From: Methanosarcina sp.
GTDB taxonomy: Archaea > Halobacteriota > Methanosarcinia > Methanosarcinales > Methanosarcinaceae
DNA length: 33,003 bases
Assembly (NCBI GenBank): GCA_013331275.1
Contig: DUGT01000069.1
Span: 2,789-35,791 of the forward strand
Direction: 5' to 3'
Numbering within the stretch: the first letter of the stretch is position 1; the number at the start of each line of letters is the position of its first letter. Below the pieces are notes generated by a model. The model did not search any database. It was given only the letters and a program-made list of their open reading frames with translations, and was not told the origin of the DNA. Below are positions 24,269 to 30,931 of the stretch, one piece after another. The translations under genes were made by a program, and so were the position numbers.

Positions 24269-25081
24269 CCCTGTTTATTTTTCACTTCACAGTAATCGTC
24301 TCAACTGAAGCTCAGGGAAATGGCTACTGAAAGTTTTCAGTGAAGACAAAAACTGAAAATTTTGAGAAATGTCAAAAACATTAGGGTCCTTAAAAATTGG
24401 TTCACTTTTTAAAGAATAATGAGCTCTATTTTTGAAATTAAATATTGCCCAGTTTTTTTCCGAAGTAAAATACACACGAAAATTACTTTTCTTAAGATTT
24501 AAAGGGGATGTAAGCTCTTAATGTTCAATTTAATCATTAATTAGTCCTTTTTTAGTAATGGGTGCAAGTTATTGGAAATCGTAAGCAAAAGAACCTCTCT
24601 GTATTATTCTCAATTTTGGGAGATATACTCGCTTTTTCGGAATTAATCAATGACTCACGGACACAACCCCTTTTAAGGTTAAGTTATGTAGAGAAAAATA
24701 TTATCAAAAGCCGTAATTATAGATACACAAAGTTTGTTAAGAAATAAAATTGTTAGCTATTATTGCATTCATTTTTTAATTTTAAAGCCTAATTTTAATT
24801 ATTATTTCAAAATTTTGATTTTATTAGCGAATTTCTGTTTGCAGGCCTCTAATTATAGGTATACAACCTAAAATAAGTATTTTGAAACCTTAATTGACAC
24901 GCTGATTTTGAAGGACTCTAAAAAGATCTGTTTGAATAAACATGGAGTTTCTCAGAAAACGATAGTACAGAATGCTAGTGCTGCGATTCTGAAATAAGTT
25001 CATAAAATTTGACTTGTGAAAGAATTAAAAGACTACTTGTTTTTTTTCAGCAAATAGGGAATTAATTTAGAATCAAAGCAC
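24269..25081. other. AT-rich intergenic region without intact genes
   Basis: No gene is supported. ACTGAAA/TTTCAGT forms a short hairpin near 24325-24340. TAATTATAGRTAYACAA occurs twice (about 24713-24729 and 24851-24867). A 42-codon open stretch near 24866-24994 reads YFETLIDTLILKDSKKICLN and then KHGVSQKTIVQNASAAILK before a stop, and may be a leftover of a larger gene. Confidence 0.4.
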
Positions 25082-25188
25082 TAGTGTCTTGGCAATTTAG
25101 TTATTGAGTATAACTCTGGCAGTTTCTCATCCGTATATAACGATTTTGAGCTAACTAGATTACCAATAACTAGATTTTCATGACACTA
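25082..25188. mobile_element. MITE-like element, copy 2
   Basis: This is a 107-bp element with imperfect 25-bp terminal inverted repeats (TAGTGTCTTGGCAA at the left and its inverted partner ending TCATGACACTA; 21 of 25 positions match). It is homologous over its whole length to 1043-1169. It is non-coding and must depend on a transposase elsewhere, if it is mobile at all. Confidence 0.75.
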
Positions 25189-25206
25189 ATTTGAAGGTAA
25201 AAGCTC

Positions 25207-25240
25207 CTTAATTAATCTGTTTTTACTGTACTTAATTAAG
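25207..25240 (-). terminator. Hairpin at the end of the cysteine-peptidase gene
   Basis: Perfect 9-bp arms CTTAATTAA (25207-25215) and TTAATTAAG (25232-25240) overlap the stop codon of the peptidase gene. A T-rich run follows on the minus strand (about 25201-25206 and beyond). Confidence 0.5.
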
Positions 25241-26524
25241 ATATATTACTCTACGTGGAGGATCATCAGATAGAGTAGTAGCATCAATTACAGAGTCTGA
25301 TTTAATAATTCCATCTTGCTCATGCCTAATTATCCATATATATTTAGGGAATGAAGATGTTAGAATTTCTTTTTTATTTATAAAAGACTTATCTAATAAA
25401 TATTCTTTATATTTATTCACCTCTGTTAAAAATAATCTGTGCTTGCTTTTAGTTGGATCGGTTAGATTCTTCATTTTCAAAAAAACTGGATGTATTATAC
25501 CAAAAGGATAACGTATTTTTGGATATAATGGGATCAATAAATTTTCAACTTGCAAGCTATCATACTTGCCAGAATCAATCCACTTATTTTTCCAATACAA
25601 AAAGTGTTTGTCTTTAGCAGGAAACGTTTTACAATATGGGCCAATTCCATCATCATGCAAATAAAGTTCAGTAATTTCACCCGTACTTTCACAACGATAC
25701 CCGCTTATAACTACTGCATGGTAAGCTGTATATTTTTCTTTTTCGAGTTTAATAGTGGCTATTATTGGTAATTGATAATCATTATATGCCTTAATTACAT
25801 CCAATATGACATCTGGATGTTTTTTTACGCTAATATTTTCAATCTCCAATCCAATTGAATTAAAGTATTCTTTAATTTGGAATATATTCAAGCCACCAGT
25901 ATTTGGAAAATTACGTTCATATCCTGGAAAACGAACAGAAGTTTGAGTGATCTCAAAAGGAGATTGCTTTACTGTTCCAAATAAGGAGTTCAACGCTGCT
26001 AGAGTAGTCCATATTGCTGTAGTGGCACAAGCTGCAACAATTGTATCTTGCATTTGATATGGAAGGGATTCAACAGTTAATTTTATCCCATAAAGTGACA
26101 CTCGATGCTCAAATTTTATATAATGGCGTTCACATCCATTCCCTGCATTGAATGGATATACTTTCAATAATGTTCGCCCTATAATTTTATTATATTTATT
26201 ATTTTCAATGGGTTTTATAACTACAAAACCTAGATAAAACTCCTTAATTTTGTCTTGAAACTCTTTATTAGAGTGAAAATTATCGTCAAAATATTCTTTT
26301 GTAAATTCATAATTAAAAAAATGTAAACGTATAGTATTTTTTTTATAAGGCTTAAAAGAACGTGCATAAAAATTTGAATAATCAATTAAATAATCTTTAT
26401 CAATATAGTCATCTTCCACAATTACAGTTTTGGCATTTAAATCGTTTAAATAACCAAATAAATAGTCATTTTCTGAGATATATTTTAAATCGGCAGGCAT
26501 TTTAGAAAAAGGTAGCACTTCCAT
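25232..26524 (-). CDS. Papain/C39-like cysteine peptidase-fold protein, unknown substrate
   Basis: A 430-residue protein. From ATG 26524, an N-terminal domain of about 150 residues (PADLKYISENDYLFGYL, then LGFVVIKPI and GRTLLKVYPF) precedes a cysteine-peptidase-like core. The core has a Gln near 159, Cys166 in VAACATTAIWTTL, His269 in YHAVVISGYR and Asp291 in LYLHDDGIGPY. Order and spacing fit a papain/C39-type triad. There is no signal peptide or membrane helix, so it should act in the cytoplasm. GGTGA 5 bp before ATG 26524 favours that start over GTG 26542. Base composition is far richer in A+T than the operons on either side, suggesting acquisition. A 50-residue protein gene lies 95 bp upstream. 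The family is not certain. Confidence 0.65.
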   Translation of the reverse strand: MEVLPFSKMPADLKYISENDYLFGYLNDLNAKTVIVEDDYIDKDYLIDYSNFYARSFKPYKKNTIRLHFFNYEFTKEYFDDNFHSNKEFQDKIKEFYLGFVVIKPIENNKYNKIIGRTLLKVYPFNAGNGCERHYIKFEHRVSLYGIKLTVESLPYQMQDTIVAACATTAIWTTLAALNSLFGTVKQSPFEITQTSVRFPGYERNFPNTGGLNIFQIKEYFNSIGLEIENISVKKHPDVILDVIKAYNDYQLPIIATIKLEKEKYTAYHAVVISGYRCESTGEITELYLHDDGIGPYCKTFPAKDKHFLYWKNKWIDSGKYDSLQVENLLIPLYPKIRYPFGIIHPVFLKMKNLTDPTKSKHRLFLTEVNKYKEYLLDKSFINKKEILTSSFPKYIWIIRHEQDGIIKSDSVIDATTLSDDPPRRVIYLN

Positions 26525-26619
26525 GAAAGTCACCAGAGACACTTAACAGTATGATTAAATGATATAAAAAGAGGTAAGTAAAATAAAATTCTAATTTGAT
26601 AGATTATTAATAAGTCAGA

Positions 26620-26772
26620 TTAAATAGTAAATGGTTTGAACAAATCTGCAACTGTTATATAGCTAAGTTGCTTCTCGCAATCATCCTCATTAGATGCGAA
26701 ATGTTCTTTTAGAACTTGGTCAAATTTATCTAGTAACTTTTCTTCATCTTTTATTTCATTTCCACTAACCAT
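26620..26772 (-). CDS. Small acidic protein upstream of the cysteine-peptidase gene
   Basis: A 50-residue open frame beginning MVSGNEIKDEEKLL and ending VADLFKPFTI, with one Cys (residue 32) in NEDDCEKQ. It has a strong ribosome-binding site (GGGAGAG about 7 bp before the ATG), which argues that it is real despite its size. The N-terminal two thirds should be an acidic amphipathic helix; the last ten residues are hydrophobic. It lies in the same direction as the peptidase gene, 95 bp before it, and the two may form an operon. It could be a substrate, an inhibitor or a modified-peptide precursor; none is shown. No family is recognised. Confidence 0.65.
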   Translation of the reverse strand: MVSGNEIKDEEKLLDKFDQVLKEHFASNEDDCEKQLSYITVADLFKPFTI

Positions 26773-26872
26773 TTATAACTCTCCCTAAAACCTAGAATTT
26801 AATTTATATAATTAGTAACATGTAGACAACTAGTTAACTTTCCCAATAATTGGGTGATGTATTGCTTTATAC

Positions 26873-26933
26873 ATTCGAAATTAACGAATATAAATTTTTC
26901 GAATTTAGTGAGAAATTTATATAAATTCTCACT
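26873..26933 (-). promoter_or_regulatory. Palindromic promoter of the small-protein/peptidase module
   Basis: AGTGAGAA (26907-26914) and TTCTCACT (26926-26933) flank the self-complementary TTTATATAAA (26916-26925) with one extra A, so the TATA box sits in the centre of a 27-bp palindrome. A second dyad ATTCGAAA/TTTCGAAT (26873-26880 and 26897-26904) lies downstream in the direction of the module. It is about 135-160 bp before the ATG at 26772. Confidence 0.55.
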
Positions 26934-26951
26934 ATAAGTTAAATTTAACCG

Positions 26952-26987
26952 ATAATCTAACCAATAATCTAATCAATAATCTAATTT
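26952..26987. repeat. Three 12-bp direct repeats
   Basis: ATAATCTAACCA, ATAATCTAATCA and ATAATCTAATTT stand in tandem (26952-26987), just upstream of the palindromic promoter on the minus strand and just before a TATATATAG stretch (26992-27000) on the plus strand. They may be regulator-binding sites. Confidence 0.75.
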
Positions 26988-27000
26988 CATGTATATATAG

Positions 27001-27381
27001 AAGTAAGAATCTAATTTATTTTACGAGTATTTAATTTTACCATATTATATACATTAAAATTATTCAACGCTTCTAATAATTCTTTGATTTTTCATGACCA
27101 ACTTATATGTAGTTTAAACAATTTTAATTTTAACCAAAAATAAAAACAAATTTTCCTAATTCAGCCCGACTTTTGACACATTTAGTTTATCGTGAAAAAT
27201 ATCGCTAACTCAATAGAACCAATTATAGCAAATTACATATCATCAGTAAGAAATAAGTAACCGTTTTCCTTTAGAAGTTCTATTTCAAAATTCTAATAAT
27301 ACCATAGACATTCTACGATCATTAATTATACCTATCCTGCGACCTTGTATATATTTTTACAGGATAAAACCCCGATATGCA
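27001..27381. other. AT-rich intergenic region, no gene seen
   Basis: Nothing coding is visible. A TATA-like GTATATATTTTT at about 27346-27357 lies about 25-35 bp before the ModE-like dyad and probably serves the binding-protein gene. Confidence 0.4.
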
Positions 27382-27401
27382 TTATGTCTGCTCAAACATA
27401 A
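27382..27401 (+). promoter_or_regulatory. ModE-like dyad upstream of the binding-protein gene
   Basis: TTATGT-N8-ACATAA (27382-27387 and 27396-27401) lies about 30 bp after a TATA-like stretch and 19 bp before the first ATG. Half-sites and spacer are identical in design to the dyad in front of fmdE (29224-29243). Confidence 0.55.
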
Positions 27402-27419
27402 CAGCTAAATAACCAAAGT

Positions 27420-28555
27420 ATGTCAGGCGTTTTTATGAATCGAAAAGTATATATTATATTGCTTCTCTTCCTCCTGCTTCCAGTTGCTATGCTCTGTGGA
27501 TGTGTAGAAAATACGGATCAGCAGGCTGTACCGAACTCAAGAACTGAGCTTCAGAACTCAAGCACCGTGCAGATAACCGACATGCTGGGAAGGCAGTTAA
27601 CCGTGCCTGCGGAAATATCCTCGGCTATAGGCACTTCTTCACCTCCTGCTATCCTTGTGTATATGCTTGCTCCGGACAAACTTGCAGGCTGGAACTCCAG
27701 GCAAAATTTCACCCATCCCTTTATGGATGAAAATTACTCAAATCTACCTGTAATAGGAAACTGGTTAGGAACCAAGACCGGAAACTATGAAACTATAATT
27801 GATATGCATCCTGACATTGTTATTGAAAGCACCTCCACGTATGGAAAAACTAATGAAGTTATAGAACGCAGGCAGGAAAATCTTGGCAGCATTCCGGTGG
27901 TGGCTATTAATGATTCTATTCTTTTTGTGACACAATCCGATCCTACTATCGAATATGTGGGCAAGCTGCTTAATTGTGAAGCCCAGGCAAAAAACTGATT
28001 GAATTCCGCAGTTCAATCCTCAACGAGATAAACAATACTGTAAAAGACATTCCCGAGGACCAGAAAGTACGCATTTATTATGCCGAAGGTCCAAAGGGAC
28101 TAATGACCGATCCATCAGGTTCGCAACATTCTCAGGTAATTGATATTTGTGGAGGTATCAACGTTGCCGACTGTCCTCTCACGCCCGAAAGCGGCATGAC
28201 ACAGGTCTCAATAGAACAGGTTATGAACTGGAATCCTCAGGTAATTATCACTTCCAATCCCCAGTTCTATTCGACGGTTTACTCTGATTCTCTCTGGCCA
28301 AGCCTAGATGCTGTGAAAAACAAAAGAGTATACCTTGCTCCTCAGAATCCTTTTTGCTGGATTGACAGGCCTCAGGGCCCTCACCTTATCCTCGGAACTG
28401 CCTGGACTGCAAAAATGCTGTATCCTGATCTTTTCGCAGACATGAACCTCTCCGAACTGACTCGTGAATTCTACTCGGAATTCTTCCACTACGACCTTAA
28501 GGATGAAGAACTTAACATACTCCTTAACCCTGAACCAAAACCTGAGCACGGATGA
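27420..28555 (+). pseudogene. BtuF/MolA-type solute-binding lipoprotein, frameshifted or requiring -1 frameshifting
   Basis: Two open frames together give one class III (TroA/BtuF-like) solute-binding protein of about 378 residues. It has a lipoprotein signal ending AMLCGC, then TDMLGRQLTVPAEI, VIGNWLGTKTGNYETIIDMHPDIVI and, after the break, RIYYAEGPKGLMTDP and WNPQVIITSNPQFY. The first frame ends at TGA 27996-27998. The second is -1 relative to it and open from the break onward. The break is at A_AAA_AAC (27989-27995) in the correct frame phase, with a 7-bp hairpin (GATTGAA/TTCAATC) starting one base later. It may be a one-A deletion, a sequencing error or programmed frameshifting. ATG 27435 (MNRKVY) may be the true start. 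Relatives bind cobalamin, iron chelates or, in MolA, molybdate/tungstate. No permease or ATPase gene is adjacent. Confidence 0.75.
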
Positions 28556-29187
28556 AAATTTCTCTCCAGAAATTACATGACTTTATATTTTACTGGGAAA
28601 TAATGTGGGTAAATTTCGGTTTTTGCCCTTTTTCCTCTTATTAATTATTTGTCCCTGTTTAGATTCACTTTAAATAGGTACACTTTAAAATATAATATGT
28701 GTAGAACACGTTTTCCAAACTTCAAAAAAGAGTTTCTCTATATGTCCTTTTTTAGCAGGAAATTCTATTTTCATCGATAATTTTATAAAAGACCTGTTTA
28801 TATATTTTAAGTGCACAGTCCTGTTCAGTATTTATAGAGAGATGCTGAGCTTTACGAATCTGGAAATGATAGGGTTCCAGCTGGTGTTTTTCTGTGTCCG
28901 ACCAATATTAGGGCTCTAAACCTTATATTGAAATTTCTCCTTTATGTTAAGTAAAAAATAAGTAAGTTTCTGTAAAAAAGTTACCTATAAATACACTGTA
29001 TCCTTCTGCGTTATGTTGAAATTTAAAGAATTTGGACTGGTGCGCCTGCGAAACTAAATCGTACACAATAAGAATCGTAATTAAAGACGAGATTTAGACA
29101 GTTAAAGGTTTGATGCTATCCACGTTTCAACCGCGTAAGTCCTGACATGTAACTCCTTCAGAGAACCTAACTGCCTTTAAATGATCC
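28556..29187. other. Long intergenic region upstream of the fmd operon
   Basis: No gene is supported. A possible distal promoter consists of CTATAAATACA (28985-28995) with a CGTTATGTT half-site at 29009-29017 on the expected start. A single inverted-repeat arm GCGTAAGTCCTGACA (29133-29147) matches the end of the MITE-like element at 16714-16827. Confidence 0.45.
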
Positions 29188-29218
29188 TGTTGGTACTTAT
29201 GTTGGTACTTAATATAAT
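29188..29218 (+). promoter_or_regulatory. fmd promoter: 12-bp direct repeats abutting the TATA box
   Basis: TGTTGGTACTTA occurs twice in tandem (29188-29199 and 29200-29211) and runs straight into the TATA-like AATATAAT (29211-29218). From archaeal promoter spacing, transcription would start close to 29240-29246, giving a leaderless or nearly leaderless fmdE mRNA. The repeats overlap the BRE position and may bind an activator or repressor. Confidence 0.55.
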
Positions 29219-29221
29219 TAG

Positions 29222-29245
29222 CGTTATGTTTATTTAAACATAACG
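29222..29245 (+). promoter_or_regulatory. ModE-like palindromic operator at fmdE
   Basis: A perfect 11-bp inverted repeat (arms CGTTATGTTTA and TAAACATAACG around TT) ends one base before the GTG start of fmdE. The outer halves CGTTATGT and ACATAACG, 8 bp apart, closely resemble ModE operator half-sites known from E. coli modABC. A regulator bound here would cover the transcription start. Confidence 0.65.
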
Positions 29246-29872
29246 GTGAAACCCACGGTGGTGTACAAATTGCATAAAAATTCAGATGAAGAAAAACGCC
29301 AGATGGAGACAATTCTGAAGCAGATAAAGGATCCGGAACTACTTTCACAAATCGAAAAAGTAGTCCCCTTTCACGGCTTCCTGACCTCTGGGGCATTAAT
29401 CGGTATCCAGATGCTCAATATCGCAAGAAGGGAGCTCGATGTCCGGAACGGAGAACGCATATACGTGACCTGCGAAACTAAAAGCTGCATGCCTGATCCA
29501 TTCCAGATCCTTGCTGGAGCTACCATCGGAAACAATGGGTTAAAGATCATGAACTTTGGGAAGATGGCGGTCACGATAAATAAACAGGCGCCTGAAGGAG
29601 CTAACAGCATAAAAGGAATTCGAATTCTCCTCGACCCTGAAAAAACGAAAGATTATCCCAAACTCCACGCATGGTTCCTGAATACTCAAAAGCTCCCTCA
29701 TGTAGAGGTTCTACCAATCCTCCTGACTGCAGGAGAAAAAGTGTACTCATGGAAATTTGTGGACATCGAGGTTCCGGTACACAAAAAAAAGCGGATACAG
29801 TGCTGCAAAAATTGCGGTGAAATGTTCATTCAACATGATAACGAGCTGCTGTGCGGCGGTTGCACAGAATAA
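29246..29872 (+). CDS. fmdE: FmdE, formylmethanofuran dehydrogenase operon protein
   Basis: A 208-residue protein. The FmdE domain (about residues 40-160: FHGFLTSGALIGIQMLNIAR, ETKSCMPDPFQILAGATIGN, and GKMAVTINK) is followed by a zinc-ribbon tail with CCKNCGEMF and LLCGGC. The family is found next to formylmethanofuran dehydrogenase subunits; its biochemical role is not settled. The GTG at 29246 directly follows the palindromic operator and has no ribosome-binding site, which fits leaderless translation. An internal ATG at 29303 is the alternative start. It is the first gene of the fmd operon; fmdF starts 18 bp after its end. Confidence 0.88.
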   Translation: MKPTVVYKLHKNSDEEKRQMETILKQIKDPELLSQIEKVVPFHGFLTSGALIGIQMLNIARRELDVRNGERIYVTCETKSCMPDPFQILAGATIGNNGLKIMNFGKMAVTINKQAPEGANSIKGIRILLDPEKTKDYPKLHAWFLNTQKLPHVEVLPILLTAGEKVYSWKFVDIEVPVHKKKRIQCCKNCGEMFIQHDNELLCGGCTE

Positions 29873-29890
29873 CGTTAAGAGGTAAGCGAA

Positions 29891-30931
29891 ATGCAAGAAG
29901 ATATGCGATTGTCTGTCTTTGCCGAAAAAAAAGACAAGCAGCTAATATATTCCCCCGAAAAATGCATTGGCTGCGGGACCTGTGTACAGGCATGCCCTAA
30001 AGGTAACCTGGCAGTTGGAGCTGTTGGCGCGATAACAAGAGGGTTGTTGGATGCGGATTTTCTGGAAATGAAGGAAAGTGAGTCCTGCCTTGTCTGTGGA
30101 ATTTGCGCAAAAGTTTGTCCCACAGGTGCTCTTGAAATGAAGCAGGAAGGAAAAACTCTCACTGACATGTCCTACCTTTTCAGGGCTATGAAACCCACGT
30201 CAGTAAATGAAAACTGCGTTCACTGCGGGCTTTGTGAGGATATCTGTCCGCAAGGTTGTATTGAGGTAACCCGTGAGATTTCAGCAGATGGAAAACTGAA
30301 ACTTGTCGGAAAGACCAATATTGATACCGAATGCTGTGTCCACTGCGGCTGGTGTGCAGAAGTCTGTCCGGTAAATGCTATTTCTGTAGAAAAACCCTTT
30401 GAAGGAAGCTGGACCAGGGATGAGGATATTTGCCAGACCTGCCATACCTGTGTGGAAGTTTGTCCTGCGAATGCCATTTTTAATAAAAAAGCCAAACCCG
30501 GAGAACAAGTCGAAAAAATAAGTCACCGTCCAGATGCCTGTATTTACTGTGGAGCTTGTGCGGTTGCCTGTCCTGTTGATGCTATTGATGTAAGGAAAAC
30601 TGCAGTTCTCCCGAGCGTGGAGAAAAAGGGTGTGCTTGAGAAAAAGCTGCTTGAAGCCCCTGTTCAGCCAGCTCAGCTACGTACCTGCCTGGAAACCGAT
30701 GAAGCTGCATGCCTGGGCTGCGGAAACTGTGTAATTGTCTGTCCTGTGAATGCCCTTTCTGACCGTGAACTTGCAGCCGGGCATCTGAACAATATGGACG
30801 AAAAAGCCCTTCTAGGGGTTAAAAATGGGAGAATTTCAGTTATAGACCAGGACCGCTGTGGAGCAGATGGTACATGTGTCCTTATCTGTCCTGTTGATGC
30901 GATCAGGCTTGTAAAAAAAGAGGTGGAATAA
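29891..30931 (+). CDS. fmdF: FmdF polyferredoxin
   Basis: A 346-residue polyferredoxin with eight cluster motifs. Seven are canonical CxxCxxCxxxCP (for example CIGCGTCVQACP, CLVCGICAKVCP, CVHCGLCEDICP and CLGCGNCVIVCP). The eighth, CGADGTCVLICP, has Asp in place of the second Cys. FmdF/FwdF carries electrons between ferredoxin-linked partners and the molybdopterin active site of formylmethanofuran dehydrogenase. AGAGGTAA about 6 bp upstream supports the ATG. The stop codon is directly followed by the ATG of fmdA. The Asp-substituted motif probably holds a cluster with altered potential or an exchangeable iron, as in Pyrococcus ferredoxin; that is inference. Confidence 0.93.
   Translation: MQEDMRLSVFAEKKDKQLIYSPEKCIGCGTCVQACPKGNLAVGAVGAITRGLLDADFLEMKESESCLVCGICAKVCPTGALEMKQEGKTLTDMSYLFRAMKPTSVNENCVHCGLCEDICPQGCIEVTREISADGKLKLVGKTNIDTECCVHCGWCAEVCPVNAISVEKPFEGSWTRDEDICQTCHTCVEVCPANAIFNKKAKPGEQVEKISHRPDACIYCGACAVACPVDAIDVRKTAVLPSVEKKGVLEKKLLEAPVQPAQLRTCLETDEAACLGCGNCVIVCPVNALSDRELAAGHLNNMDEKALLGVKNGRISVIDQDRCGADGTCVLICPVDAIRLVKKEVE

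Noticed and set aside
24562-24747. 61-codon open frame on the plus strand
   Set aside because: No ribosome-binding site or recognisable domain in a region of decayed, AT-rich sequence.
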